From Apoderus coryli (Eukaryota > Arthropoda > Insecta > Coleoptera > Attelabidae): a DNA stretch of 64,000 nt. Shown in pieces: positions 1 through 10,337 of this stretch (position 1 is its first letter; each line of letters starts with the position of its first letter). The stretch lies in NCBI GenBank assembly GCA_911728435.2, contig OU452216.1:799981-863980 (forward strand), given 5' to 3'. Under the pieces are notes generated by a model that saw only the letters and a program-made list of their open reading frames with translations, was not told the origin of the DNA and searched no databases. The translations under genes and the position numbers were made by a program.

Positions 1-379
1 ACAAAGTAATTTTAACACATTTTTATTATTTGACTGATTAACAATACTTACAGTTTATAAATCCCTAATAATAATTGTTTTACTATCCGGATATACTATA
101 CCATCTGCTCGTGTATGCCTTTTGCCTTTTATGTCGTTCGTTATTAGCAAGGAAACTGTTTAGTCCTGACCTGCACATGGTTGTTTACTAATGTTGCCCT
201 TATTCTGTGTTTCTATAATGTCAGACACCTGTAATGTTTAGATCTGTTTAATTATGAGTTGATTTCTGTATAGAAAGTACTTACTTGTTTTGATATGGCC
301 CTCGTAATTGGAATTTTGAGTATGGAGTGTGCTTCCATGGGTTTTTCTTGAGGTTGATGGCACGGATGTGCTTTATTCG
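1..379. other. Unannotated start of window
   Basis: AT-rich sequence with stop codons in all frames and no motif I recognise. Confidence 0.5.
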
Positions 380-1345
380 GTAATTAGGGTAATAAGTCAG
401 GTTCATACCGTAGTTTTGTTGTACCTGCTGGGTGGGATCTTAACTTACGCTGGAGATATTCTGTATAGTGAACATCTCTAAGCTGAAAATAGGCGGTCAT
501 CTGTCCTGTAAGAGATTGAGGAATAACGTTACGATACAGTCCATCGTATCGCGTTGTTCTGTATGCTACTATACTCACCTATTTTGTGTGTTGTTGTCAT
601 GTTTCTTTTTGGTTGGTTTGTTTCGTTGGTTGTCACTGGTCCTTGTTCGTTCTCCTGAATTTTCGGCTCTCGGGCGGCAGGTGCTCTCGGGTCTTCAAGG
701 GCTGCCTTCAATGGTGAGGTTCTTTGGAAGGGTGGTCGACGGGGGGTGGTATCTGGCGAACCATTGAGGGAGTGGTTCTAGTCTATTAGACCGGATGGTG
801 ACGCTGGGTGCCACTACTGCGATTCACCTGAGCTCCACTGGATCGTCGGCGAGGAGATCGGGGCAGTGTCGTTCGATGGGAACACCCGCTCCTGTTTTTG
901 TTTTGGAACAAGCGATTAGTGGCTCCGTCTTTCCTTTTTCTTTCCTATCTTGTGATGTCTATCTTTTCTTTTCTTTATTTTGGTTAATTCGTTCGGCGGG
1001 AGGGTACTGTTGTGTGGAAAAGTTGAACTTTCGGGTAGGAGTTGTCCCTGCGAAAGACTTCCTGGGATATGCGACCGGAGGGTATATGAACGAGGCTTTC
1101 CGCTGCTTAATTCGGCTTGCGCAACATATACCTAATCTCATTCTATCTTTCAAGAGATCACTAACCTGGTTGTATGTCTCTGAGTGGCCGATGTCGAGAT
1201 CCGCACTCAAGGGGAAGTTCTGGACCACGCACTCTTACTGTGACTGGACACAACGGCGATGGTGTCCTCGCGTTGAAACTTTATGTTAGATTTAAGGTTT
1301 CAGTATGGCATATACTATAATTATGCTGGGTAATCTTCGTGGACA
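380..1345. repeat. Dispersed non-coding repeat, long copy
   Basis: Segments 380-600 and 1290-1345 match 5610-5815 and 5825-5880 by eye. Shared landmarks are GTGGGATCTT, CTGTCCTGTAAG and GGCATATACTA. Between the matching blocks this copy carries about 690 bases absent from the other; they are noticeably more GC-rich. The open frames inside (468-767, 795-1289) have no recognisable domain and no counterpart in the second copy, so I treat them as chance. Both copies keep a 5' splice-site-like AGGTRAGT on the minus strand. Class of element unknown. Confidence 0.5.
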
Positions 1346-3480
1346 CCCTGGACTTGTTCTTAAAACCACACAGTTGTATAGTTTACTATGCACTATTTGT
1401 TTATTCCCGGACGTGACCCAGAATAATAGCACTACGTTAGTGTTATGTTCTACTCGATTGTGTAACTCTTCCGTATAGACAGACTGTATGAGTGTTTCCA
1501 TAATCTCTGTCTATGTTTTTTTCCCGATTTTGGACATTTTGGTTGTGGTATTATTATCATATTAACTGGTAACAATTTATAGATATTATTAACTCAATAA
1601 AAGGTTATGGTTATTATTCATTTATTGTTGAAAACTCAGCTGTTCATGGTCCTGTGTTGCCATCGATCTTAAGACGAACTTGCGTAATGAATTATTTAAC
1701 TTTTCCGTTTATAGCGAGTAGTGCAGTTTCCTAGTGTTATTCTGTTACTGTTTTATTGGAAAGTATGTAATTACACTTATCACCGGGTTATTCTATTCGA
1801 GTTCTATTAAGCTTATAACAGTAGCGGTATTCAACTGGCAACTCTGCGATAGTGTTGTACCCGGTCTGGCACGTTGCCTGGCTCCAAGCTGGATGTTGTC
1901 AAGTTTCACCATGAAGGAAATTGTACGAACTGGGTTTCAGTGGAAATGCTTTTGGCAGTGGTTGTTCTTGAGTGTTTCAGTCAGACTTTAGTACCTGGAC
2001 TTTTGAGGTTATATTAATGTATGATTCGAGAGTGATTTCGTATTTCCGAGCGTCCTTGGTTATGACGGGAATATTCAGGGAGTAATTACTTACAATCTGG
2101 CAAGCGCGAAACAGCGTGTGATTTATTGGTTGCCTACCATTGGGACCTGCTCGTTATATTATTGCTAATGGATATTGCGCAGGCTTGTTTCGTGATTATT
2201 GATTTTCGAACAAAGTAAGATACATAGAGGTTTTCCGTGTGAGGAACCCGGAGAACAATATTTAGAGTTCTTTCTTGGTAGGGAGGTCCAATAACAGTAC
2301 GAGTTTAAGCTATTGCGTTTCAGTATAGTTTTGGCAAGTTGAGAGATAAGTGGTACTTATAGTTTTACTCAATGGCGTAACTAAACGTGGTGGAAAATAG
2401 ATGGTGATGCGAATCTACCTTAGTTAAAGGGATATACACCACGTTTATGTAACCCAAAGTATTGAAGCTGGTTTTTGGTTGTTATTGAACATCGTGCGAT
2501 TGATGGTTCAATAATGTTGATATGTAAAGGCTGAGATACGACTTCCGTTGTGAGGGATATAGACGCCATCTTGTAGTGGAACACTCTCGACTTGGTAAGG
2601 AACTTTTGTTGAGTTATGTTTTCTGATTTTGACCGGCTGAATTATGTTTCATAGCCAACTGTATTCACTGGGACTGCTGTGGAATTCACATCCAACTATA
2701 GACTATGGTTTGACCGTAGTAAGGGTATTTTTGGTTACTGTGGACTGAAACTACGCAGTTGTGTTTGGAAAAAAAAACCCTCAATGTAACGAGGTAGGAA
2801 TTTAATTTTAACGAAATTGATATAGTAAATTTGGAATTTCTCTAATAATACTGTGTGAGTAATTGAGTTTTCTTCCTTTCTCTCACAGGGTTTTTTTTTA
2901 TGGTTTTTTATGGGCTTTTATTCTATGGTTCTTTTTATGGATTTGTTTTTTATGGTTGATTTTTGAGAAGTGGATTTTCCCTTAAGGTCAAGTTCTCCTA
3001 TGGACTAGTTTTGACCTTGGACGAATTCTTCTGCTGAATTATCTGATTTCCGTGGAGTTCAAGATATGGATATGGAACCGAAGTGTAACCGTAACCACAG
3101 CTAAGTGCTAAATTTAAGCGACAAGTTTTTCTTTAAAATTTTTTTCTTTGTGTATATCTGCGATGCAGTCATAATCACCTTCAGTGAGATCATTTAATTC
3201 TGAAAATAATTTATAATTCACCTTCAGTGAAGTTCTCTTGTCAAGTATTTGCTATCAATTAAAGTTTGTTGGAAGTTTTCTAAACCATTCAGTTTGTCCT
3301 TACAATTTTTTTTTCCCTTTAGGTTATTGAATTGAATATTTGAATACCTATATATAGATACTTGTATAGTGACTGAGTTGTGAGTCGTAAAGCGGTGCAC
3401 TGTTTCATGATAGATCTCAGATCCAGGCGAGACAAATAACTTTTGTAAAAGAGAATATATTTTAGGAAACCATTGCAAAT
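1346..3480. other. Unrecognised non-coding stretch
   Basis: No domain-bearing frame found. Around 2885-2960 there is a degenerate tandem run of TTTTATGG-like units. The remainder shows no inverted repeat or RNA gene that I can support. Confidence 0.4.
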
Positions 3481-4470
3481 TCTTGGGCCCATGTGGGTGA
3501 TTATTTTTTTTATATTATAGTAATTAATACTTTTTAATAGTTAACTTTATTTTTTTATCTTACCGAAATATACGGTTAAGGACTATTTTTTTTATTTAAA
3601 ATTTCTTGTTTCCTTTTGAGCCTGTTTATCGTCACTTGGCTATGGTTTATATTTCCCCAGAATTAAATCGGTGCCCTCGGTGAGAATTGAAATATTGGCG
3701 CCCTAAAATATTTAACTGTTTTTGTGGTAATTAAATATTAATTGCTCACTCCCATTCTCCACTGTCTAAAAGCTAGACCGCTGTGCCACCGACGCATCTT
3801 GGCCCTCAATTCAGATAGAACAGGTGAGATAAATTTTAGGTTTTGTTATTAAATTCCTTAGTGACGATTTTGTGTTTGTGTTGATATATATATATTATTA
3901 ACTGATAAAAATTTAAACGCCACACTCTATTTTTTTTACCATTTTTTTTAACATCAGCGATAGGTGACTTTATTTTCTTTAAAAGAGAAATTTTTAGCAT
4001 AGGTTTTAAATTTATATACACGGTGAATCAAAAATGTATTTCTCTATTTTTTAAGACTTTTAGACATGGCAGAAACTTTTAGCATAGGCTTTAAATTTAT
4101 ATACGGGGTGAGTCAAAAATGTATTTCATTATTTTGGACAAAAAAATAATATTTTGAATAATTTTTTGATTTCTTTGGGTTTCAATTCAAGATTTATTTG
4201 AAAGTTAAATTATAATCTCCTAGAGGTTATCTACGGGGCAACTCAAAAATGTTTCTATTTATTTTCAATAATAGAAACATTTTCAGATTTTCAGCTCTGC
4301 CAATACTTTTTTTTAATTAATTTTTGAATTTTGTTTATGAATTTTTTTTTTTAATTTTTTTTGACTTTTTTTTTAATAGAAACATTTTTTTCCTTGAAAT
4401 TTTTTTTTTTATTTTTTTTTTCATTTTTTTTATAACCCTCAATGACTTTTTTTATAGATAAAACTACCAC
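3481..4470. repeat. AT-rich stretch with local direct repeats and a PBS-like site
   Basis: A roughly 55-base unit occurs at about 3985-4046 and again at 4072-4128 (TTTTTAGCATAGG, then GGTGARTCAAAAATG), with a third partial unit near 4231. TGGCGCCC near 3694 looks like a retroviral-type primer-binding site, and CCACTGTCTAAAAGCT near 3757 recurs near 8852, so 3600-3800 and 8800-8870 may be leader remnants of related LTR elements. No coding remnant supports this. Confidence 0.3.
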
Positions 4471-4505
4471 ACAACAACTGGGAAATCCCAAAGGGATTTC
4501 TTGTT

Positions 4506-4542
4506 TATAAATAAATACCTACATGAATTATTTGTTCTCAGT
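4506..4542 (+). promoter_or_regulatory. Candidate core promoter (TATA plus initiator) of histone-ended gene copy C
   Basis: TATAAATA lies at 4506-4513. A perfect arthropod initiator, TCAGT, lies at 4538-4542, putting the presumed start A at 4540 with TATA at about -34 to -27. The first ATG follows 60 bases later. Short leader, TATA plus initiator and no obvious intron fit a compact histone-type gene. Sequence inference only. Confidence 0.45.
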
Positions 4543-4599
4543 GGTGTGTTGTGTTTATTTAAATTTAGTGTTTGTGAGACAAATTATATAAATCTAGCC

Positions 4600-5019
4600 A
4601 TGGATTATGATGAAATGCGACGTCTAGACAACTTATTCTAGTTTGTGTATCCGAATAACTTTAGAACAAATTCTATAAAATATACTTTTATCTTTAGTAC
4701 CATCGATTTCATTATGTACGCTACAGAAAAGGAAGGTGATTTAATCGCCTATATATATTTAATAACACACAAATCAAAGAAAATTAGGCGGTCACGAACA
4801 CAACGAGGAAATTTGCGCAATAAAGCTATTTTAAATCGAGCTTTGTCAAATTATGAAGAGTTACTGCACAGAGAACGTGAGAATAATATTGGCGTCCAAC
4901 AAACATATAATTGTTCCCAACACGAAGTATCGCGTATATCTGATGTGCCGGAAATTGATCACAGTCCGAACATTTTTATGAACGAGCTGAGGAAAATAAA
5001 AACTCATGTCAACCGATAG
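4600..5019 (+). pseudogene. Small gene of unknown function with histone-type 3' end, copy C
   Basis: I do not recognise the protein. The frame opens at ATG 4600, meets an in-frame TAG at 4639-4641, then stays open to the stop at 5017-5019; translation could also restart at ATG 4714, giving about 101 residues. From 4714 it aligns with two minus-strand copies (10152-12542 and 13026-13235): all share a TE(R/K)E start, LIAY(F/I)YLI, a basic stretch, (R/K)AILN, and EE(S/L)L followed by a charged tail. No histone fold, zinc finger or transposase motif is visible. A promoter lies upstream and a histone-like stem-loop 43 bases after the stop. The early stop makes this either a pseudogene or a gene with a later start. 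It could be the accessory frame of a DNA transposon, but no terminal inverted repeats were found. Confidence 0.5.
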
Positions 5020-5062
5020 ACTCTTTTACTGGTAGTTGAGTTATTGAAAATAAAAAAAAAAC

Positions 5063-5078
5063 GGTTCTTTTAAGAACC
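5063..5078 (+). terminator. Histone-mRNA-type 3' stem-loop of copy C
   Basis: GGTTCTTTTAAGAACC matches the metazoan histone 3' stem-loop consensus GGYYCTTHTHARRRCC at all 16 positions: 6-bp stem, 4-base loop. It is preceded by an A-rich run ending AAAAAC and followed by ACAAA, as in insect histone genes, and sits 43 bases after the stop. A downstream purine-rich element is weak in this copy. Confidence 0.6.
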
Positions 5079-5609
5079 ACAAATCTTAAAAAAAAGTAAT
5101 TTAATTTATTTGAAATAAAGTATTTTATATCAAAGTTTTGTTTACGCATGATGAGCCAAATTTGTATTTAGGGAGTTTAATTTCCTGCCATTCTGTCAAG
5201 CGACATCGGATGTTACGACCCCAATTAATGCATGGATCATATGCATCCGAGGGAGCAAATCAATCGCCGAAGTCTTAAAGCTCATAACTTTAAATCTTGC
5301 GTTGGTATTATTATTATATTAAAAGAAAAAAATATATATAACACCTTATAGATGCCATGATTTATATTAATCATTTTATATTTATGGATATTTAAATAAA
5401 AATAATACTTGTTTACCATATTTCATAATGAAATTTATTTGAATTCTGTGTGATATCTACTTTGATTTGTACTTCATCTCCTGTTATTCCTTGGCCGTTA
5501 TTGAAAACGAGAAATGATATTTGTGACTGTTGTACGAATTATTTGGATTGGTATACTTACCGATTATTTTGTGTCGACCCTGTATATATAAGTTTTATGT
5601 TATTTGGCA
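5079..5609. other. Unannotated AT-rich stretch
   Basis: No coding remnant. A small palindrome around ATGCATGGATCATATGCAT near 5228 is the only structure I note. Confidence 0.4.
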
Positions 5610-5880
5610 ATTAGGGTTATTAGATAGGTACATACTGGTTGATGATGGACCTAATAGGGTGGGATCTTTGTAGCTGGTGAATGTAAAGACATTCCCAAGC
5701 TTAGCAGGCGTCCAACTGTCCTGTAAGAATTTAATAACGTAGAATATAGAACATCGGTATCACGTTATTGCTTCGTAAGTTAAGAAACTTACCTGTTTGC
5801 GTCTTTTTCATGTTGTGTATATATGTTAAGTTTAAGGTTTTAGTGTTGGCATATACTACATATATGCTGGGGGCTATTTC
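5610..5880. repeat. Dispersed non-coding repeat, short copy
   Basis: Short relative of 380-1345, lacking its roughly 690-base middle. The minus strand keeps CAGGTAAGT near 5785-5796, aligned with AGGTGAGT at 570-580 of the longer copy, which suggests a splice donor in the ancestral repeat. Confidence 0.5.
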
Positions 5881-7690
5881 ACATGTCTCGGACTGCGGTC
5901 TAAAATGTATGAATGGCTGGGAGAGGTGCCCGTGAACCCCCACAAATATTATTATGTCTTATTATTATTAGAGTGATGGCAATGTTTACTTTTTCGCCGA
6001 GTTACTTGTAGGTTAACCATTGTTTTCGATGTCACTATATATTGGCCAGTTCGTTTAAACCACCGCCAACTTTGTAGGCTGTGCTTAAACACATCTGATA
6101 TGAAATATCATCTCCCGGAGCTTGCTTTACGCTAGCCTACCATCTGCTTTATACTCTATGACGTATACCGTATGCATATCTTATTCGATCTCTTTGGTGG
6201 TATTGCCTCATTAAGGTTAAAACTAGTTTTTGCATTATACCATTTTTATTAATAGATTAACCAAATTCTAGCAATCACTATAACATAATTTCTATGTATT
6301 TGACCTGTAAATGATTATTTTAATTTTACAATATATAATGTTACGATAAAACGAGTTGGTGATATTTCGTAGGTAGGTTTGGCAACGCTACACATCACGA
6401 CAGCTGTTGAAGGAAAGTGAGGTTAACTGTTGTGTTTATATTGGATGAGGGATGATTTGACCTGTCTTTTAATTACTGTGCCTGAAGACATTCTAATTAG
6501 TGGTAAATTATGATTTGATTGCTGATATCCGTTTTCCTGTAAAACTGGCGGGTTGAGTGAATATTTTGATTGGACCAATCAGTGGTTTTGATTTAGGGAA
6601 GTGACGTTGAGCATAGGCCCCACTTCAGGAAGTTGAAAGGACCTTCCTCATCATTCTTTCATCTACCTTTGTTCACGTTAGAAGCAAAAGCTCGAGACGC
6701 CATTGTGATAACACTTGCAATTAACCATATAATATGTGATTTCTGTAATCATCCTCGCCCGGAGGGATTATTATGGTTTAATTGTGATTTAATTGATTGA
6801 AGATTCATTGGATTTTGTACCTGATGATGATATTCTGAGAACTTCAATTATCTACAGCCGTAGGATTAAAAAGTGTGATCAGGCTCGTGCTCGAGGTGAG
6901 AATCATGTTACAATACATTTCTATTGTTCAATCATTCTAGTAAATGTCTTAATATCAACGTTCTTCATTCGACTTTCTTTTCAATTTACCAGGACTTCAG
7001 TTCAATTCATTTTTGCGACCCACGCTTGGGGAGGAGTCCGTAAAAAAATCGGTCTTTGGAGGGCCCCAACAGGATCTGTAACCCTTCACGACTGAACGTG
7101 AGCAAGTTATTTATATATTTTTCACAAATTATTCTTTGTAAATACGTTTATATTCTATATTATTCGCTTTTTATCTTATTCTTTTAAAACAATTTGATTG
7201 GATGTTATTATACTTAGTATTTCCCAGGTTAGGACTAAGGGCTGCGAATTATTACCTATTCTGTATGTTTTTCCTTCGATCCCTTAGGGTTTCTCCGTAC
7301 GGTTTCGCTTGGTGCGACTGACTCGTGCCACACTGTACTCACCCGAACTGTTACGTGTATTTTGGTATGACTGGAGACCTAGTTGAATACGTATTGTACA
7401 TAATATGTTGGATGTTGCACAATAACAGATGGTAGAAGGATTTTTATCGCTGTCACTTGGTTCTGATCGCCGCCGAGATTCATAGAAATACCAGGTTTTT
7501 TTCTAGTTATAAGATTTATTTAAAAGAGATTCATTATTTCCGTATATTATTATTGACACATAAATTTTCTCGTGATATTACGAGGGACGTTACATGATTA
7601 ATTTATTTTTATCACATATTTTTATAATGAATTGTATATAACTTTCTCGATAATTATAAGATTAACAGTTTCGCCTGATAATATATCGCA
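5881..7690. other. Unrecognised non-coding stretch
   Basis: Only a 100-codon frame at 6793-7095 stands out. It has no domain, begins in weak context and contains a 5' splice-site-like CTCGAGGTGAGAA at about 6890-6902, so it could at most be part of an exon. Nothing else is supported. Confidence 0.35.
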
Positions 7691-7965
7691 TTGCAACATG
7701 CAGGGTGTACGGGTGTTCAGAAATAAAGTAAACTTTTTTTTTTACGGGGTTATCCTATTGTGACATACCGATTATAGCTATATTCGCTGTGAAAAGGGGT
7801 ACCTAATGACGTCAATGTGATGCAAATTTAGTTTATACAGGGTGGATACTGTATAAGTATCTTGCAGAAACTGAACCATCACATTAATTCATTTCTCTAG
7901 TATTTAAATTGTTTTCTTGAAGTCATACAGGGTGGTCAGAAACTATATACCGTGTCGTTCAAGAA
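7691..7965. repeat. Mariner-terminus-like fragments
   Basis: CAGGGTG-type ends, typical of Tc1/mariner inverted repeats, occur near 7702, 7839 and 7927, two of them preceded by TA. No transposase and no clean pairing of ends was found, so these are likely MITE fragments. Confidence 0.3.
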
Positions 7966-8074
7966 CTTCACCTATATTACCGGGTTAGTGAATAAAGTGC
8001 ATTCAAGTGCATTTATTATAAATTTAAATCGATTTCATTTTTATTGATTATTCAATTAAATTCACATTATTTAC

Positions 8075-8174
8075 GAGAGTTTGGCTGTCAACTACTGACC
8101 GATCACCACTGATGAGTCGTGGATCGACGAAACGGCCGTCTGGTGAAAGTATAGTGGTTGACAGACAAACTCTC
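8075..8174 (+). ncRNA. Hammerhead ribozyme 1 of the retrozyme
   Basis: Core CTGATGA is at 8109-8115; stem II is GTCG/CGAC (8116-8119, 8125-8128) around loop TGGAT; GAAA is at 8129-8132. CGGCCG (8133-8138) forms stem III with no loop, so pairing must be intermolecular or strained. The cleavage triplet GTC ends at 8140. Stem I begins CACCA/TGGTG (8104-8108, 8141-8145) and extends through an internal loop to CTGTCAAC/GTTGACAG and GAGAGTTTG/CAAACTCTC. All invariant hammerhead residues are present. Confidence 0.85.
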
Positions 8175-8407
8175 GGATTTTAAGTCTTGTTTTGTTAAAC
8201 AAGCCCATTTCAAATATATGCGATCCCGCTTAAGGGAGTATCGGCGCGTCTATGTGTTGGTAGTTGCTTTATGGGGTCAGAGACCTCCCAGGCAGTCGAT
8301 ATAGGAACTGTTGTTCACTCGGCGTACTACCAACGATAAAACTAGATGTCGCCAAACACATCCTTTTACATCTCTGTACCGTTTGTGGTATATACCACAT
8401 TATTTAC

Positions 8408-8507
8408 GAGAGTTTGGCTGTCAACTACTGACCGATCACCACTGATGAGTCGTGGATCGACGAAACGGCCGTCTGGTGAAAGTATAGTGGTTGACAGACA
8501 AACTCTC
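8408..8507 (+). ncRNA. Hammerhead ribozyme 2 of the retrozyme
   Basis: Identical to the first ribozyme over core and stems: CTGATGA at 8442-8448 and cleavage after 8473. Together they define one full 333-nt monomer. Confidence 0.85.
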
Positions 8508-8543
8508 GGATTTTAAGTCTTGTTTTGTTAAACAAGCCCATTT

Positions 8544-10020
8544 TAAATTCAATTCATTCTTATTATTAATAAACATTAATTATTATTATTAATAAACATT
8601 AATTTATTTTTTTTTAATAAACTTGTGTTTGTAAAATTTACTTTTTGGTGTGTTATTTCCACTTGGCTCTGCAACTAGGTAATTACTTACTTTGAAGAAG
8701 ACTTTCTTTTGATTCACTCTAATAGATATTTGGAGGGATCGCGTGGCGATTTCATGGTTTTTAGCTGAAGCAGTTCGGTTTACTGGTGAAGGTTGGTGGT
8801 ATTTAAACTATGTGGCACCCCAAGACATCTTCGGACCCCGCCGACTCCACTGTCTAAAAGCTTGCGACTGCTACTTTCCTTTACGGTAACCGTAATTTCG
8901 AGTATTTGTGATTGAAGTTCGTGAAATAAAATTTAGAGCGTCGCACCACCCATTGAAGTTGCCATGAAAATTATTTAAAAAATATAGCTAAAACATTCAA
9001 CATTTTGTGTGGGTACGTTACATACCTTATTGGATCACTCGGAATTCTGAAATATCTTATTAACTTTCCAGTATTATGGCTGTTGTTACTAATAATGTGG
9101 CATTGTCTTTCACCGCACCAAAGATTTATGTAGGTACATAATTATTAATCTATGCTTTCACTAACAGTTAATTAAATAAACACTATTACACTATTGTTCT
9201 TACAACTAGAATTCAATAAATGTTATAACCAAATAACTAAAATGGTGTATTACAGAAATTTGCTATTTAGATAATAAGTAGTACCTATAACCATTTTGTT
9301 TTCGAAAAATTTTATCGACTGACCTCATGTTTTTTGCTATTAAATAAAAGTTTTCCACAAAGTGTCTGTATACATGTTTGAATCCATAATATAACTTAAG
9401 ACACTAGGTAAGAATTCTTTGTAAGATTTATTAATGCCACTGAAGATGGAACAGTTAAGTTCGGAAACATGTTTGGCTGATTCGAACATGTATATAAAAG
9501 TATTTTCTGGAGTAGACGCATTTGAGTTATAAAATTTAAATCTTTCTTAAGGTGTAATAGGTAAGACAGACTTAAAAAGACATTTAAATTTCATTAAGAA
9601 CCTGAAAAAGGAATAATAAAAATATTATTATTGTATTTAAAATAACAAAGTTGATGTTTACATCCGGTACAACCCGAAGTTTCAGCGAACTGAAAATGTT
9701 ACTTTGTATTTCACCTTTTATTAAGTTATCTTCAAGTAATTAAACTTTTAGTTGTTACAGTCAAAAAGCAGTGAAAAAGCTTCCTAAATTTAGGTGATCA
9801 AACAAAAGTCTAAAAAATTCCTGCTATATATTATACCGAATGTTCACTTGGTTGTTGCAAGCTATTTTGGTTTATAATTGTCTGTAACAACTTAAAGCTA
9901 AGAAGTTTGCTGGTATATAAGAAGAAGTCTTAATAAAAGGCGAAATGTCGCATTAGAGCTGATTGTTGTTATTTATTATATTAACGTTCTATGAGACAAT
10001 TACATATCTCTCAAACTATA
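8544..10020. other. Non-coding stretch with weak hammerhead-like motifs
   Basis: At 9436-9478 CTGAAGA, a GGAAC/GTTC-type stem and GGAAAC resemble a decayed mini-hammerhead but lack a proper cleavage triplet. At 9938-9960 a GGCGAAATGTCGC run resembles the 3' half of the same motif. CCACTGTCTAAAAGCT near 8852 is shared with the 3757 region. No coding remnants. Confidence 0.3.
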
Positions 10021-10087
10021 TAATTTGATGTATTAAATTGCCTTATTTCAATTAGGTAATCTGAATTCTTTCTTAGAAATTTTTTTT

Positions 10088-10103
10088 GGTTCTTAAAAGA
10101 ACC
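10088..10103 (-). terminator. Histone-mRNA-type 3' stem-loop of copy A
   Basis: On the minus strand GGTTCTTTTAAGAACC, preceded by AAAGAAC and followed by AAAAAAAA, fits the 16-base histone consensus at every position. Thirteen bases downstream AAGAAAGA (10067-10074) resembles the histone downstream element that pairs with U7 snRNA. Stem-loop, spacing and purine element occur together, a stronger case than the stem-loop alone. Confidence 0.65.
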
Positions 10104-10337
10104 GTTCTTTAAACTTCACATTGTTAGGGCGAGTAATAATGTTTGTCGAAATCATTGCTCGGATTGGGTATAGCTTGAATACCCTGATGTTGGCCGGACC
10201 AATTGATTTGATTGATGTTCACATTCTTGGCGTAGCGACTCTTCAGCATTTATCCGAGCATGATTTAAAATTGCTCTGATACGGTAATCTCGTGGTTGTC
10301 CGGTTTGTCTCATTTTCTCTGCTTTATATATAATTAA

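Larger units (their letters stand above)
8063..8543 (+). mobile_element. Retrozyme-like tandem hammerhead element (333-bp unit)
   Basis: The segment 8063-8210 is repeated almost exactly at 8396-8543, a spacing of 333 bases. Each repeat contains a complete hammerhead ribozyme (core at 8109 and 8442). Cleavage at both predicted sites would release a 333-nt monomer spanning 8141-8473. Known animal retrozymes are non-coding tandem repeats of a few hundred bases with type I hammerheads, whose transcripts self-cleave and circularise. No protein is encoded here. Solo and decayed relatives lie at 41600-41900, 38610-38690 and 60740-60790. The near-identity of the two repeats suggests recent insertion. 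Confidence 0.75.

Noticed and set aside
468..1289. Frames of 99 and 164 codons on the plus strand
   Set aside because: No domain, biased composition, absent from the related repeat copy; overlapped by equally long antisense frames.
4600..5019. Reading copy C as a core or linker histone because of its 3' stem-loop
   Set aside because: The protein lacks any histone-fold or winged-helix features; only the 3' signals are histone-like.
6793..7095. 100-codon frame
   Set aside because: No domain; contains a splice-donor-like site; isolated in non-coding repeat sequence.
9436..9478. CTGAAGA...GGAAAC hammerhead-like motif
   Set aside because: No valid cleavage triplet and an extra G before GAAAC; kept only as a remark in the surrounding stretch.
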